NCBI GenBank assembly: GCA_947497475.1 | Contig: CANMGS010000002.1 | Coordinates: 864,249 to 928,248, forward strand | Direction of reading: 5' to 3' | Length of the DNA: 64,000 nucleotides | Source: an uncultured Amylibacter sp. | Lineage (GTDB): Bacteria > Pseudomonadota > Alphaproteobacteria > Rhodobacterales > Rhodobacteraceae | In this document: piece by piece, positions 1-10,283 of the stretch | Position numbering within the stretch: position 1 is the stretch's first letter | How the letters are laid out: each line of letters starts with the position of its first letter | The notes under the pieces: model-generated | Databases searched by the model: none | Told to the model about the DNA's origin: nothing | The model's input: only the letters and a program-made list of their open reading frames with translations | Position numbers and translations under genes: made by a program

Positions 1-822
1 CCAGCTTTTTAGCGTATCGCGTTTTTCCACAACGATTGCCGAGTGTAGCAATGCAGCAGAAATCAACCAAGGCATAAAGGATGCGTTTTCTACAGGGTCC
101 CAGAACCACCAACCTCCCCAGCCGAGTTCGTAATACGCCCACCAAGAGCCAAGGGCGATGCCAATGGTCAGGTTCACCCACGCCAAAAGCGTCCACGGAC
201 GCACCCAACGTGCCCAAGCCGCATCAACACGGCCTTCAATTAATGCTGCAATAGCAAAACTAAAGCTCATAGAAAGGCCAACATAACCCAAATACAAAAA
301 TGGTGGATGGAACGCCAAACCAGGGTCTTGTAGTAATGGATTCAAATCATTGCCATCAATTGGTGGTACAGCCAGTCGTTCGAACGGATTTGATGTGAAA
401 ATCAAGAACGCCAAAAAAGCGACCGAGATCATAGCCTGAACGGACAATACTCGTGCTTTTAAGCGATCAGGTAAATTACCCCCAAACCAAGCAACCAAAG
501 CACCATAAAGTGTCAGGATTAATATCCATAACAGCATCGATCCTTCGTGGTTTCCCCAAACACCCGATACTTTGTACAACATGGGTTTAAGCGAATGCGA
601 ATTATGCGCAACCAAAGCTACCGAGAAATCGGACGTCACAAAGGCAACTGTCAGCATAACAAAGGCAAACCCAGTTAACAGAAACTGTGTGATTGCCATT
701 GGAATCCCCGCCGCCATCCAACTGGCTTGGTTACGTTGTGCACCAACCAACGGGATAACCGACTGTAAAAGCGCTATTACAAACGCCAAAAGCGTTGCGA
801 AATGTCCGAGTTCTGCTGTCAT
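1..822 (-). CDS. ccmF: Cytochrome c-type biogenesis protein CcmF, N-terminal part (cut by window edge)
   Basis: CcmF is the integral membrane haem lyase component that attaches haem to apocytochrome c on the periplasmic side. The minus-strand frame starts with ATG at 822 (MTAELGHF) and stays open for 274 codons to the window edge, so the C-terminal half is missing. Successive hydrophobic helices are visible, and the tryptophan-rich WWD haem-handling motif ([15 protein letters not shown]) is near the cut end. It lies downstream of ccmE, with two lysis genes between them. The start is the first ATG in frame and fits CcmF proteins, which begin within a few residues of the first helix. Confidence 0.93.
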   Translation of the reverse strand, partial: MTAELGHFATLLAFVIALLQSVIPLVGAQRNQASWMAAGIPMAITQFLLTGFAFVMLTVAFVTSDFSVALVAHNSHSLKPMLYKVSGVWGNHEGSMLLWILILTLYGALVAWFGGNLPDRLKARVLSVQAMISVAFLAFLIFTSNPFERLAVPPIDGNDLNPLLQDPGLAFHPPFLYLGYVGLSMSFSFAIAALIEGRVDAAWARWVRPWTLLAWVNLTIGIALGSWWAYYELGWGGWWFWDPVENASFMPWLISAALLHSAIVVEKRDTLKSW

Positions 823-888
823 AAGGGGACTATAGTTCGTCCATTGGCAGCTACAAATGAAATTTACGTAAGTGGACAGACTGCCGCG

Positions 889-1362
889 TTAACGGTTCAA
901 TCTACGCCATTCATCAAGTGCTGCATTGTCACTAACCTTATCAGTGACAGCAGAAAAACCTAATGGCTCAATCCTGCGCTGCTGTTTTCGACGACGTGCA
1001 TGGTGCAATTCACGCGCCCCAAAATAAAATGATACAATTGCTCCCAACAACCACCACAATTGATCTGGCACAGTGTCCAACCCCTGCATACGAATTGAAA
1101 ATGCATAAGGGTCGATCATGGCATATATAAATAACCCAACGGTTCCCAACGCCAATACCGGCCGTGGTAAACGGTTCAAACCATTGACAAAATCATCAAA
1201 CTGCCCCCGCGATGCCCCACCAAACTCTGATGCATATTGCCCATGTGCAGCTTCTAATGCCTTCGTTCGGTTTGATACGAACACCTCTGCTACGCTTTCA
1301 ACAGCACCGCCCACATGATCGGCTGCTTTGCCAATACCTAATATTTTACCAATCACGCCCAT
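889..1362 (-). CDS. GTA-type holin family protein
   Basis: 157 aa. The N-terminus is rich in Gly and Ala (MGVIGKILGIGKAADHVGGAV). Two clear hydrophobic helices follow, around residues 68-84 (PVLALGTVGLFIYAMI) and 102-116 (LWWLLGAIVSFYFGAREL), then a basic tail. This is the layout of the small 3TM holin family known from gene transfer agents. Holins permeabilise the inner membrane so that the endolysin reaches peptidoglycan. The gene overlaps the upstream endolysin by 10 nt, so the two are translated together. The family assignment is by pattern, not by a database search. Confidence 0.8.
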   Translation of the reverse strand: MGVIGKILGIGKAADHVGGAVESVAEVFVSNRTKALEAAHGQYASEFGGASRGQFDDFVNGLNRLPRPVLALGTVGLFIYAMIDPYAFSIRMQGLDTVPDQLWWLLGAIVSFYFGARELHHARRRKQQRRIEPLGFSAVTDKVSDNAALDEWRRLNR

Positions 1363-1964
1363 TGTGCTGTCCTTTCTAAATGCTCTGCTTGTGTCAAATG
1401 AAACCGTTCTGCAATGAACTCTTCGGCGCGCCTAATCCAACCGCCTTTACTCCCATCGCGACGGCGCGCATATTTTCGTGACTTAGGACGTTTATCCGCC
1501 AACCGATAATAAAAGTTACGCCGTTCAATCCCATAAGCATCCACCAAATGATCGGGTGCTTTATGCCACACACGATCAACAGCAGCCAAAGTAACGGGCC
1601 CTAAGGCTCCATCATCCGCAACGGTTTCACCAAAAGCATTCAGCAACCGCTGCAACACTTTAATGGCAGCACCACCTGCATTCACCTGCAAGTCAAACAC
1701 ACTGGCCTGCAACGCATCTGGTAATTGATCAATCTTTGGTTTGTGAAAATAATGTTTCTTAAAGATATCAACCGCTTGTTGAACGCTTAACATCTTCACA
1801 TCTTGCTCATTCACATGACCGTCGCGGTTTAAATCCAACCCCAAACGACGCATGGTATGAATGGTAACACCGTATTTCGTTGCACCACCTGGATCATCAG
1901 GATCATTTACAAAACCGCCTTCACGGCGGACAATTTCTGCGGCAATCGTATCAACACTATCCAT
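1353..1964 (-). CDS. Glycosyl hydrolase 108 family endolysin (N-acetylmuramidase)
   Basis: 203 aa. The N-terminal motif EGGFVNDPDDPGGATKYG (about residues 15-32) is the signature of the GH108 muramidase fold, with the Glu of EGG as expected catalytic acid. A C-terminal peptidoglycan-binding region follows (about residues 105-175). There is no signal peptide, so export must depend on the adjacent holin. In Rhodobacterales a pair of this type, placed away from the main GTA head-tail cluster, releases GTA particles. Here it lies between ccmE and ccmF in the same direction. Confidence 0.85.
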   Translation of the reverse strand: MDSVDTIAAEIVRREGGFVNDPDDPGGATKYGVTIHTMRRLGLDLNRDGHVNEQDVKMLSVQQAVDIFKKHYFHKPKIDQLPDALQASVFDLQVNAGGAAIKVLQRLLNAFGETVADDGALGPVTLAAVDRVWHKAPDHLVDAYGIERRNFYYRLADKRPKSRKYARRRDGSKGGWIRRAEEFIAERFHLTQAEHLERTAQWA

Positions 1965-2022
1965 AATCTTACCCCACTTCTAAACATAGAATAAGACTTC
2001 GATAAAATGCTTACGGATTGAT

Positions 2023-2466
2023 TTACTCAGCGTTCTCTTTGAAAACACCTTGTTCTTTTAAGGCGTCTGCAACTTCTTTTGGCAGATAGTTTTCATCGTG
2101 CTTAGCTAAAATCTCACGCGCTTCAAATGTACCCGCGATCAATTTTCCAGTTCCGATCATACCAGTACCTTCACTGAACAGATCAGGCAGAATTCCTGTA
2201 AACGTTACAGGAATAGACGCACCACCATCGGTCACAACAAAACTTGCATTCTCGCCATTACGCACCAAACTGCCCTCTTCCACCAATCCACCAATACGAA
2301 AGGTTTCCGTTTCAGGCGGCGTGTTTTCTACAACCTGACTTGGACTGCGGAAAAACTCGATACCATCCTTGGCGGCATAACCGATTAAAGCTGTAGCAAT
2401 CGCCAAAAAAACAAAGCCGATGATAATCAGCTGAATACGACGTTTTTTCTTAAGCCCAACCGCCAT
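2023..2466 (-). CDS. ccmE: Cytochrome c maturation haem chaperone CcmE
   Basis: 147 aa. CcmE carries haem covalently in the periplasm between CcmC/D and CcmF/H. The protein has a basic N-terminus (KKKRR), one membrane anchor (about residues 13-30, IIIGFVFLAIATALIGYAA) and a beta-rich OB domain. The motif KHDENYLP near the C-terminus contains the haem-binding His and the conserved Tyr. Its start abuts the argC stop, sharing base 2466, which suggests translational coupling. Length matches the family. Confidence 0.95.
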   Translation of the reverse strand: MAVGLKKKRRIQLIIIGFVFLAIATALIGYAAKDGIEFFRSPSQVVENTPPETETFRIGGLVEEGSLVRNGENASFVVTDGGASIPVTFTGILPDLFSEGTGMIGTGKLIAGTFEAREILAKHDENYLPKEVADALKEQGVFKENAE

Positions 2467-3500
2467 TATGGAAATACAGGAGCAAGCTCCAGCCCCATTG
2501 CTTCAGGCAAACCCAACATCAAATTGGCATTTTGTAATGCTTGACCAGAGGATCCCTTGGTTAAGTTGTCCAAAGCGGCAATCACCATCGCGCGACCCAA
2601 AATACGATCAGACGTCACACCGATATGACAATAATTCGAACCACGTACATGACGTGTGCTTGGCGCCTCACCAAATGGCAGCATCTCAATGAATGGCTCA
2701 TCTGCATAAGCAGCTGACAATGCATCATAAATAGCCTGCGCATCGCCCTTTACATAAACATTCGCAATGATCCCACGGTTTGCAGGCAGCAATGTTGGCG
2801 TAAACTGAACTTTCACAGGGCGCCCAGCGATCGCACTGAATTCCTGATCAAACTCTGCCAAATGGCGGTGTGTACCTCCAATTGCATAAGGATGCGCCCC
2901 TTCAGACAATTCCGCATGTAACAGGTTCTCTTTCAATGCACGTCCAGCACCGCTGACACCAGTTTTCAGATCAATGATAATCTCATCCAGATCAATCACA
3001 TCCGCCGCAATCAAAGGACGCAACGCATATTGACCAGTCGCTGCATTACAACCTGTGCCCGCCACCAAACGCGCAGCCTTGATATCATCACGGTAAAATT
3101 CTGTCAGACCATAAACTGCCTCTGCCTGACACTCTAACGCATCATGCTGACCACCATACCATTTGGCGTATTCCTCTGGATCACGCAGTCTGAAATCTGC
3201 TGATAAATCAACGACTTTCAATGTCTTTGGCAGCGCAGAAATCACCTTTTGACTGGTCGCATGCGGCAATGCACAGAAACACAAATCCACATCCGCAAAA
3301 TCAACCTCGTCGATTTTCACCAAAGACGGCAAATCTAAGTGGCGCAAATGCGGGAACACTGCCCCCATTTCCAAACCAGCTTTACGTTCAGCTGTCAGCG
3401 CAACAATACGCATCATAGGATGTGTCGCAATCAAGCGCACCAATTCAGCGCCAGTATAGCCAGAAGCCCCTAGGATCGCGATGTTTTTTGGTGCAGACAT
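2466..3500 (-). CDS. argC: N-acetyl-gamma-glutamyl-phosphate reductase
   Basis: 344 aa. ArgC performs the NADPH-dependent reduction of N-acetylglutamyl phosphate in arginine synthesis. The N-terminal nucleotide-binding loop [13 protein letters not shown] (residues 11-23) and the active-site Cys in GTGCNAATG are both visible, and length is normal. A Shine-Dalgarno GGAGAA precedes the ATG at 3500. It is transcribed with ccmE downstream, an unrelated pathway. Confidence 0.96.
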   Translation of the reverse strand: MSAPKNIAILGASGYTGAELVRLIATHPMMRIVALTAERKAGLEMGAVFPHLRHLDLPSLVKIDEVDFADVDLCFCALPHATSQKVISALPKTLKVVDLSADFRLRDPEEYAKWYGGQHDALECQAEAVYGLTEFYRDDIKAARLVAGTGCNAATGQYALRPLIAADVIDLDEIIIDLKTGVSGAGRALKENLLHAELSEGAHPYAIGGTHRHLAEFDQEFSAIAGRPVKVQFTPTLLPANRGIIANVYVKGDAQAIYDALSAAYADEPFIEMLPFGEAPSTRHVRGSNYCHIGVTSDRILGRAMVIAALDNLTKGSSGQALQNANLMLGLPEAMGLELAPVFP

Positions 3501-3553
3501 GATAATTCTCCTTAAGTCAGTAGTGACTTAAGAGATTAATTTACAAATGACAA

Positions 3554-4366
3554 TCAGGCTGCTTCAAATCGTAGCGACTTTGACAAGAACCGTGTCGCCG
3601 CATCACTAACCGCTTGAGGGTCCCCAGTCGTTAGAAAACGCCCTGTCTTGTCTTCTCCAATCATATCAGGATGGCGTTTCAGGTAATCTTCCAAAGACGC
3701 TGCAACGATATTCGCTTGCGAAAACACTTTCACGTCATCACCCAAGGCACTTTGGAAAATATGCTCCAAAATCGGATAATGCGTACAGCCAAGGATCGCC
3801 GATTGCGGGTTCGGCATACGGCGTTTCAATGCTGTGACATGACTGCGCACCATCGCTTCGGCCAGCTCCAAATCATTGTCCTCCAATGCATCAACTAAGC
3901 CAGCACAGGGTTGCGCCTCTACATCCACACCAACAGCGCGAAACGCTAATTCACGCTGAAACGCACGACTGGCAACAGTTGCAGGTGTCGCAAACAACGC
4001 CACTTGTTTCACAGCAACCTCGCGCGGCGCAGAATTATCCCCCCAATCCCGTTCTGTTAATGCTTCGATCAATGGAACAAAAACCCCAAGCACGCGCTTA
4101 TCCCTAGGCACCCACTCTTCTTGCATACGCCGACAAGCCACAGCCGTTGCCGTGTTACAGGCTAGGATCGCAAGGTTACATCCTTCGTCCCATAAACGCT
4201 CCACGCTTTTACAAGTCAGATTATAAATATCATCCGCATCACGCACACCGTATGGCGCATGCATATTGTCCCCAATATAGGAAAGGTTCAGATCGGGCAT
4301 CCGCTCTTGAATGCCTCGGTAAACCGTCAGTCCACCTAAACCACTATCGAAAACACCTACGGGCAT
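3554..4366 (-). CDS. murI: Glutamate racemase
   Basis: 270 aa. MurI converts L- to D-glutamate for peptidoglycan. Both catalytic cysteines are in family motifs: LACNTATA in the N-terminal half and LGCTHYP in the C-terminal half. The N-terminal [12 protein letters not shown] motif fixes the start at the ATG at 4366. It is separated from argC by about 50 nt and lies downstream of the ribosomal protein genes after a terminator. Confidence 0.96.
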   Translation of the reverse strand: MPVGVFDSGLGGLTVYRGIQERMPDLNLSYIGDNMHAPYGVRDADDIYNLTCKSVERLWDEGCNLAILACNTATAVACRRMQEEWVPRDKRVLGVFVPLIEALTERDWGDNSAPREVAVKQVALFATPATVASRAFQRELAFRAVGVDVEAQPCAGLVDALEDNDLELAEAMVRSHVTALKRRMPNPQSAILGCTHYPILEHIFQSALGDDVKVFSQANIVAASLEDYLKRHPDMIGEDKTGRFLTTGDPQAVSDAATRFLSKSLRFEAA

Positions 4367-4678
4367 ATTTTATCCTAACTCACGAGTTCTCTCACCTTTA
4401 GAAGCAATACAAGATAGAAGTCTAGTAGTGATTTTCACCGTTAATTCGCGTAATACAGAAAGTAAATTTTAATATAATATCAATTAAAACCATAAATTCG
4501 AATAATATTCTAATTTTATTATTTTTATTAAGTTTTATTCTAAGCCACAGTTAAGCATTCGAAGCATACACTCTGCACCAAAGTCATTGATAATGAAAGG
4601 CAGCGGCGTTTTGTCATTCCCAAAAAGTAAAAAGGCCAGCGAAACGCCAGCCTTTTCGAAATTCGTATAGTGTAAAGC
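4367..4678. other. AT-rich intergenic region between rpsI and murI
   Basis: 312 bases with no convincing gene. The part near 4,440-4,540 is very AT-rich and probably holds the murI promoter on the minus strand. The rpsI terminator hairpin lies at the other end (4630-4656). No repeat or RNA gene was recognised. Confidence 0.6.
4630..4656 (-). terminator. Rho-independent terminator of rplM-rpsI
   Basis: On the minus strand a 12-bp stem (AAAAGGCTGGCG paired with CGCTGGCCTTTT, two G-U pairs) closes a TTT loop and is followed by a T-rich run. It lies about 25 nt downstream of the rpsI stop. Confidence 0.8.
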
Positions 4679-5173
4679 TTAACGCTTTGAGAACTGGAAG
4701 CTACGACGCGCTTTGCGGCGACCGTATTTCTTACGTTCAACAACACGTGCGTCACGTGTTAGGAAGCCAGCAGCTTTCAATGCACCACGCAATGATGGTT
4801 CATAAAGTTGCAATGCTTTTGAAATACCGTGCTTAACCGCACCAGCTTGGCCTGACAGACCGCCACCTTTTACAGTTGCCATCACGTCGAATTCGCCTTC
4901 AACGCCAGCAACTTCGAAAGGCTGTGCTAGAACCATTTGCAACACTGGGCGTGCAAAATAAACAGCTTGGTCACGACCGTTTACGACCACTTTACCTGAA
5001 CCAGGTTTGATCCAAACACGTGCAACAGCGTCTTTACGTTTACCAGTTGCGTATGAACGGCCCAATTCGTCACGAACTGGCTCACGTGTTACTGCAGCTG
5101 CAACAGCTTCTGCGGCTGTAACTTCGCCAACGGCTTCTTTCAAGTCGTCCAATGATTTGATGTCGTCGCTCAT
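4679..5173 (-). CDS. rpsI: 30S ribosomal protein S9
   Basis: 164 aa. The body matches S9 ([18 protein letters not shown] near residues 41-58) and ends in the conserved basic tail with a terminal Lys-Arg (FQFSKR) that reaches towards the P-site tRNA. An extra N-terminal Ala/Glu-rich stretch of about 35 residues is common in Alphaproteobacteria. The ATG overlaps the rplM stop by four bases, the usual coupled L13-S9 operon. Confidence 0.97.
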   Translation of the reverse strand: MSDDIKSLDDLKEAVGEVTAAEAVAAAVTREPVRDELGRSYATGKRKDAVARVWIKPGSGKVVVNGRDQAVYFARPVLQMVLAQPFEVAGVEGEFDVMATVKGGGLSGQAGAVKHGISKALQLYEPSLRGALKAAGFLTRDARVVERKKYGRRKARRSFQFSKR

Positions 5174-5637
5174 GATTGGCTCCGTGTGTTTTTAGGGTTC
5201 ATAGCTTTTACGTCTAGAACTTCTGGGTTTTGTGCCTCATGTGGGTGCTCTGCACCTGCATAGATGCGTAGGTTACGCATTTGCTCACGTGACAATGGAC
5301 CGCCTGGCAACATACGTTGTACGGCTTTTTCCAATAGGCGCTCTGGGAATTGACCTTCCAAGATTTGGCCAGCAGTGCGGGATTTGATCCCACCTGGGTA
5401 ACCAGTGTGCCAGTAGTGAATTTTGTCTGTACGTTTTTTACCTGTCATCTGCACTTTATCTGCATTGATAACAATAACGTTGTCGCCCATATCCATTGAA
5501 GGCGTGAACGAAGGCTTGTGCTTACCGCGCAAGCGCATTGCGATGATTGATGCCAAACGACCAAGTACAACGCCTTCAGCGTCGATGATAAGCCATTTTT
5601 TCTCAATATCAGCAGGAGTAGCTGAAAAAGTTTTCAT
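5170..5637 (-). CDS. rplM: 50S ribosomal protein L13
   Basis: 155 aa. It shows typical L13 motifs: [17 protein letters not shown] near the N-terminus, HKPSFTP, and [12 protein letters not shown]. It is the first gene of the rplM-rpsI operon. The upstream 150 bases to 5,789 are AT-rich and presumably hold the operon promoter. Confidence 0.97.
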   Translation of the reverse strand: MKTFSATPADIEKKWLIIDAEGVVLGRLASIIAMRLRGKHKPSFTPSMDMGDNVIVINADKVQMTGKKRTDKIHYWHTGYPGGIKSRTAGQILEGQFPERLLEKAVQRMLPGGPLSREQMRNLRIYAGAEHPHEAQNPEVLDVKAMNPKNTRSQS

Positions 5638-5789
5638 TGTTTTCTTCCCATAGGGTTGATGGCACGGGATGTGCCGAAACTGATATGGGGGTTCTAAGGG
5701 TTTATGAGGCTAAGTCAACACAGATGAAACCGTATTTATTCATTAAAAACAATGTGTTAAAAAATAGGTATTATTTTACCCCATATATT

Positions 5790-6197
5790 TTATTGCTTTG
5801 GCGGGATAGAGTAGGTCAAATTTGCCCGCGCAACAGGCTTTTCCAGCCCTTCTGAATACAGCAATACATCACCAACAGATAATGTACGCCCCAATTTCAG
5901 CACCCGCGCCTTGGCAATCATATCCGTTGCCGCAGGTTTGCGCATAAAATCAATCGAACAGTTTGTCGTCACCGTCAATGCCTCTGGCCCAATAAACGCA
6001 AGCGTTGCGATATAATAAGACACATCCGCCAGTGCAAACATCGATGGCCCCGAAACAGTACCACCGGGGCGCAAATGGCGTTCTTTTACATTCATACGAA
6101 CAACGATTTCTTCTGGGCTCAGCGAGATCACATCGAAATCATTATCAATCTGCGGGAATACTTTTTCCAAAAACGCAGTAATCTCTGCGATTGTCAT
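5790..6197 (-). CDS. PaaI-type hotdog thioesterase
   Basis: About 135 aa from the second ATG (MTIAEITAFL, 6197); an upstream in-frame ATG at 6209 adds four residues. The hotdog core contains LRPGGTVSGPSMFALADVSYYIATLA, with the Gly-rich turn and Asp typical of the PaaI/YbgC superfamily, which hydrolyses acyl-CoA thioesters. It is divergent from an enoyl-CoA hydratase gene, so a role in acyl-CoA metabolism is plausible. The substrate cannot be told. Confidence 0.85.
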   Translation of the reverse strand: MTIAEITAFLEKVFPQIDNDFDVISLSPEEIVVRMNVKERHLRPGGTVSGPSMFALADVSYYIATLAFIGPEALTVTTNCSIDFMRKPAATDMIAKARVLKLGRTLSVGDVLLYSEGLEKPVARANLTYSIPPKQ

Positions 6198-6253
6198 CTT
6201 TAACTCCATATGCCACGCTCCCCCAAATTGTTCAGCTGCTATAGGTTTGCACT

Positions 6254-7048
6254 ATGACCTCAGAAATTCTACTGCGTAAAGACATAGGTGACGTAACGAT
6301 CCTCACGTTAAACCGCCCAAAATCACTCAATGCGCTCTCTGATGATATGCTTGCAACCCTGCATTCTGCGTTAGATGAGATTGCAGAAACAGAAACCTGC
6401 CGCGCTGTTATTCTAAAAGGCGCAGGAAATGCCTTTTGTGCAGGCCATGATCTCAAAGAAATGACTACAGGTCGTGAAAATTCAGATGGTGGCGCTGCCT
6501 ATTTCGCCGATCTCTTCACCCGCTGCGGTGCCGTGATGCAGCGCATTCTAACCCTGCCCCAGCCAGTCATCGCACAAGCACACGGCATAGCAACCGCCGC
6601 TGGCTGTCAATTGGTTGCCACATGCGATATGGCCGTTGCCGCTGACACCTGCCGTTTCGGTGTAAACGGTGTAAATATAGGCCTGTTTTGTTCAACCCCT
6701 ATGGTTGCTTTATCCCGCAACATCGGGCGCAAGAAAACATTCGAAATGCTGACCACAGGACAATTTATTCTGGCATCAGAGGCCGAAAGTTTAGGCCTGA
6801 TAAACCGTGCTGTTCCAGATGAACATTTAAACAAAGAAACACTGGAATTGGCGCAAACAGTTGCCGGCAAACTCGGCAAAGCAATCAGAATCGGCAAACA
6901 AGCATTTTATGAACAACTTCAAATGCCTATAACAGAGGCCTACAGTTATACTGGCGAAGTTATGGCCGCCAACATGATGTATAAGGATACCGAAGAAGGC
7001 ATCGCCGCATTCTTAGAAAAACGCGACCCGACTTGGCAAAATCCTTAA
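6254..7048 (+). CDS. Enoyl-CoA hydratase/isomerase family protein
   Basis: 264 aa. Crotonase fold: LNRPKSLNALS near the N-terminus, the oxyanion-hole motif CAGHDLKEM (about residues 61-69), and HGIATAAGCQLVATCDMAVAA (about 110-130). It would hydrate or isomerise an enoyl-CoA. One oxyanion-hole residue sits in the AGHDL loop, as in short-chain members. The exact substrate is unknown. It is the only plus-strand gene in this part of the window and is divergent from the thioesterase. Confidence 0.9.
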   Translation: MTSEILLRKDIGDVTILTLNRPKSLNALSDDMLATLHSALDEIAETETCRAVILKGAGNAFCAGHDLKEMTTGRENSDGGAAYFADLFTRCGAVMQRILTLPQPVIAQAHGIATAAGCQLVATCDMAVAADTCRFGVNGVNIGLFCSTPMVALSRNIGRKKTFEMLTTGQFILASEAESLGLINRAVPDEHLNKETLELAQTVAGKLGKAIRIGKQAFYEQLQMPITEAYSYTGEVMAANMMYKDTEEGIAAFLEKRDPTWQNP

Positions 7049-7102
7049 TATTTTGCGTAATATTTTTCTCTATAAAGCTAATGAAAAGTGAGCGTAAATA
7101 GC

Positions 7103-7537
7103 TCAACCGTGCATCTTTCTTCCATCCAAAGACCCAATGAACCGATCAATAGGAATCTCTGCTATAGCAGTAATCTCAACTTTCAGCCGCGTGTCATAGA
7201 GTGCCGACACCTCGATCGTCGTCGTAACAGGATAAGGCTCATTAAAATAGCGCTGACGGATGGAACCGCACTCCATAAAAGCAGCGATATCAGTGGTGTG
7301 CTGGGTTAAAGAAACGATATCAGCCATTCGACCACCAAAAGACCCCAGGACATTTTGGATATTATCGAGAACTTGCTTAACCTGCCGCGCCATATCCCCC
7401 TCTCCAACGACTGCACCGTCAGCATCAAGAGCAACCTGTCCCTTTAGAAACACAAGTCGCCCTTCACCTGCAACCACCGCCTGTGAAAACGCACCAAATG
7501 GAGTCCAAACTGCCTTGGGGTTATATGCTGTAGCCAA
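7103..7537 (-). CDS. RidA family protein (reactive enamine/imine deaminase type)
   Basis: 144 aa. RidA/YjgF fold: AFSQAVVAGEGRLVFLKGQVALDADGAVVG, then QVLDNIQNVLGSFGG, and a C-terminal half with the family's beta strands (VTTTIEVSAL). The classical Arg of RidA (normally xxRxxxR near residue 105) is not clearly in place, so it may be a relative without the canonical deaminase activity. It lies downstream of ctaA on the same strand. Confidence 0.85.
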   Translation of the reverse strand: MATAYNPKAVWTPFGAFSQAVVAGEGRLVFLKGQVALDADGAVVGEGDMARQVKQVLDNIQNVLGSFGGRMADIVSLTQHTTDIAAFMECGSIRQRYFNEPYPVTTTIEVSALYDTRLKVEITAIAEIPIDRFIGSLDGRKMHG

Positions 7538-7661
7538 TTTACGAACCTCACAATATCAGTGGTTGATAATCACCGTCCTAGAAACCAAGGCAACGACAAA
7601 TAAGCCATCATTGCAATCCCTAAAGCGTCTCTTGGTTTTGTCACCAACTCTGGCAATGGGA

Positions 7662-8798
7662 TTAACGCAGTTTTTGCGTCGCAGGGTATGTGACAGAGAA
7701 CACAGCGCGCAGCACCAGAACGATCACAGCTACAGCACCCAGCTGATGCACAATTGCGATGCTCCAAGGGGCTGCATAAAGCACAGTGAAGATACCCAGA
7801 ACCATCTGACCAATCGTAAAGAACAAAACCCATTTGAACGCTTTGCGTACAGAAACAAGAGCAGATGCACGACTTTGCAACCATGCAAACACTGCAAACG
7901 CCAGCACAATATAGCCCAACATACGGTGGTTAAACTGCACCAAAGCAGGGTTTTCAAAGAAGTTCGTCCAGAAAGGCTCATAATCAAAGCTTTCAGACGG
8001 TAGGAATTCCCCATTCATCATTGGCCAATCAATATATCCGCGTCCCGCATCAATGCCAGCCACCAATGCGCCTAGGATAATCTGCACAAACACAAGCCCC
8101 AGCAATATTTTACCAATACGCGCCAAACGCGCATCCGCCTGACGGCGTGCTTGGAACAAATCCATCTCTTCGCGTTTCAACAGCCAGACGTACCAAATGA
8201 GCACTCCCAAAATAACAAACGCCAAACCTAGATGTGTGGCCAAACGGTAAGAGGCCACGTCAACCATGCGCCCCTCAAGACCAGAGGACACCATCCACCA
8301 GCCAATAGCACCTTGCAAACCACCCAAAGCACCCACACCAAGCAGGCGTAATGTCCAACCTTTTGGAATGCGTTTTGTGGCTAAGAAAAAGAAAAACCCA
8401 ACGGCCCAAACCAGCCCAACAAGCCGCCCAAGTTGGCGATGCCCCCATTCCCACCAATAAATCGTCTTGAACTCTTGCAACGTCATACCTACATTCTGCA
8501 AGGTATATTCGGGTATTTTCTTATACTTTTCGAACTCAGATAGCCAATCCACCTCATTCAGCGGCGGAATGGATCCTGTAATTGGCTTCCACTCTGTAAT
8601 TGATAATCCACTATCCGTTAAACGGGTCAATCCACCCACAACAATCATCAAAACGACGAGCTTGAATAAAATCAACAACCATCGCGCAACAGCCTTACGT
8701 GATCCACCACGTCCACCATCAATAAGCCCGCCTTTGGGGGTGTCTTGTTTTGGCGTTTCTTCAGATACTTCTTCAAAAATAGAACGTGTCTTAGCCAT
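7662..8798 (-). CDS. ctaA: Haem A synthase (COX15/CtaA family)
   Basis: 378 aa with about eight membrane helices. It converts haem O to haem A for cytochrome aa3 oxidases. The motifs LTRLTDSGLSITEWKP (about residues 60-75), WGHRQLGRLVGL, THLGLAF and FNHRMLGY carry the four haem-ligand histidines. An N-terminal hydrophilic extension of about 35 residues (GGLIDGGRGGSRKAVARW) is usual for alphaproteobacterial members. The start ATG at 8798 is preceded by GGAGTACCC. Confidence 0.95.
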   Translation of the reverse strand: MAKTRSIFEEVSEETPKQDTPKGGLIDGGRGGSRKAVARWLLILFKLVVLMIVVGGLTRLTDSGLSITEWKPITGSIPPLNEVDWLSEFEKYKKIPEYTLQNVGMTLQEFKTIYWWEWGHRQLGRLVGLVWAVGFFFFLATKRIPKGWTLRLLGVGALGGLQGAIGWWMVSSGLEGRMVDVASYRLATHLGLAFVILGVLIWYVWLLKREEMDLFQARRQADARLARIGKILLGLVFVQIILGALVAGIDAGRGYIDWPMMNGEFLPSESFDYEPFWTNFFENPALVQFNHRMLGYIVLAFAVFAWLQSRASALVSVRKAFKWVLFFTIGQMVLGIFTVLYAAPWSIAIVHQLGAVAVIVLVLRAVFSVTYPATQKLR

Positions 8799-8867
8799 TG
8801 GGTACTCCGATAATCTTTCGCGACAATCTAATGTGACCCAATAGGCTCGGCAAGGCTCAGTTTACAC

Positions 8868-9773
8868 TTATCCCTTGCCTTTCGTCTTTGTCGCACCTGG
8901 ACGCGCATGCGTTTCCAAATAATCAATCACTTTACCAGCAACATCCAATCCAGTTGCTTTCTCTAAGCCTTCGATACCCGGTGATGAATTAACTTCCATA
9001 ACTTTGGGACCGTCTTCAGAACGCAAAAGATCAACACCACAGAAATTCAAACCCATAACTTTCGCCGCCTTAACAGCTGTTGCACGTTCTGCTGGTGAAA
9101 TACGTGTTTGTTGTGCTGTCCCGCCTTGGTGCAAATTAGATCTGAAGTCACCATCTGCGCCTTTTCGCTTCATCGCCGCAATCACTTTGCCATCTAAAAC
9201 GATACAGCGGATGTCTTCACCATTGGCTTCTTTTACAAAGCTTTGCACCAAAAACTGCGCTTGTAGTCCTGAAAATGCTTGGATCAGACTCTCCGCAGCC
9301 TTTTTCGTTTCCCCAAGAACCACACCTTTACCCTGTGTGCCTTCTAGCATCTTAATAACGGCTGGTGCGCCGCCCATTAATTTCAACAGTTCCGCAGGAT
9401 CACTGGAACGATGCGCAAAAACCGTTGCAGGCATACCGACCCCACGGCGTGACAATAATTGCAGACTGCGTAATTTGTCTCGTGAACGTGTAATGGCCAC
9501 ACTTTCAGACAATGAATATGTCCCCATCATTTCAAACTGGCGTAAAACTGCTGTTCCAAAAAATGTAACTGATGCGCCAATACGCGGGATAACAGCATCA
9601 ATCCCCTTCAAGCTTTCACCCTTATAATGCAAAGCAGGCCTCGAGGCAGCGATATCAATATAACACTTCATGTGATTGACATGGATCATTTCATGTCCAC
9701 GTTCTTTTGCAGCCTGCATAAAACGCTGGTGTGAATACAAATCTACGTTTCGGCACATTAGTGCTATTTTCAT
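8868..9773 (-). CDS. rimK: ATP-grasp ligase RimK (S6-glutamate ligase type)
   Basis: 301 aa. ATP-grasp enzyme: the pre-ATP-grasp N-domain begins [19 protein letters not shown], and the ATP-binding region includes [13 protein letters not shown] (about residues 140-152). The metal-binding [13 protein letters not shown] is near the C-terminus. RimK adds glutamates to ribosomal protein S6 or makes polyglutamate. It directly follows the RimB-like protease gene with a 1-nt gap, the usual pairing. Confidence 0.92.
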   Translation of the reverse strand: MKIALMCRNVDLYSHQRFMQAAKERGHEMIHVNHMKCYIDIAASRPALHYKGESLKGIDAVIPRIGASVTFFGTAVLRQFEMMGTYSLSESVAITRSRDKLRSLQLLSRRGVGMPATVFAHRSSDPAELLKLMGGAPAVIKMLEGTQGKGVVLGETKKAAESLIQAFSGLQAQFLVQSFVKEANGEDIRCIVLDGKVIAAMKRKGADGDFRSNLHQGGTAQQTRISPAERATAVKAAKVMGLNFCGVDLLRSEDGPKVMEVNSSPGIEGLEKATGLDVAGKVIDYLETHARPGATKTKGKG

Positions 9774-9774
9774 A

Positions 9775-10194
9775 TTAATCTCCCGTTAAATATGTTTTTG
9801 AAGGGCAAACCCGCAACTTATCTCCCATTGCATCGCGCCCAATAAGCATTCGATATTTCATCTTTGATCGGTTGGTTAACGTGACCTCAACAGGCCAACG
9901 CTCTCCATTTAACTCTAGTTCCAGAATAATAGTTGGACGTTCTTCAACCATTCCATTCGAGCTGCGAACACGTTTATATTCAATAACTTCGGCTTCAAAC
10001 TTCACATATTCAACATGAGGTTTTGGGCCAACCATGGCTGTAAACGATGCAATACGTTCGCCATTTTTTTCATGCACATTTAAATCGGTCACATGTAACG
10101 ACGAAGCTTTCGCCCCAGTATCCATCTTTGCAGTGAAAGATTTCTTAGATATTTGTGGAAGTTTGACTTTTTCACGCCATCCGACGTCTTGCAT
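9775..10194 (-). CDS. RimB-like retropepsin-type protease (formerly Zn_protease family)
   Basis: 139 aa. The [10 protein letters not shown] motif (residues 26-35) is the aspartic-protease signature of the RimB/RloA2 family, once annotated as ATP-dependent zinc protease. In this family it is reported to trim glutamate tails added by RimK. The C-terminal [13 protein letters not shown] strand also fits a retropepsin dimer fold. It forms a two-gene operon with rimK. Confidence 0.85.
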   Translation of the reverse strand: MQDVGWREKVKLPQISKKSFTAKMDTGAKASSLHVTDLNVHEKNGERIASFTAMVGPKPHVEYVKFEAEVIEYKRVRSSNGMVEERPTIILELELNGERWPVEVTLTNRSKMKYRMLIGRDAMGDKLRVCPSKTYLTGD

Positions 10195-10283
10195 TCACTC
10201 GCTCCAAAATGGCTTTTAAGCCTTATTCTTGGGGTTGCAGTTCAACCCTAGAAAAACAGTGAAACAAATTATCTGTCGAAGGT

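Noticed and set aside
7570..7661. Open, protein-like stretch just downstream of ctaA (TALIPLPELVTKPRDALGIA)
   Set aside because: No ATG outside ctaA and only 31 codons from a TTG; it may be a small protein or an old frameshifted end, but support is too weak.
7260..8003. A 247-codon plus-strand frame
   Set aside because: It lies antisense to ridA and ctaA, whose motifs are clear, and shows no domain; shadow frame.
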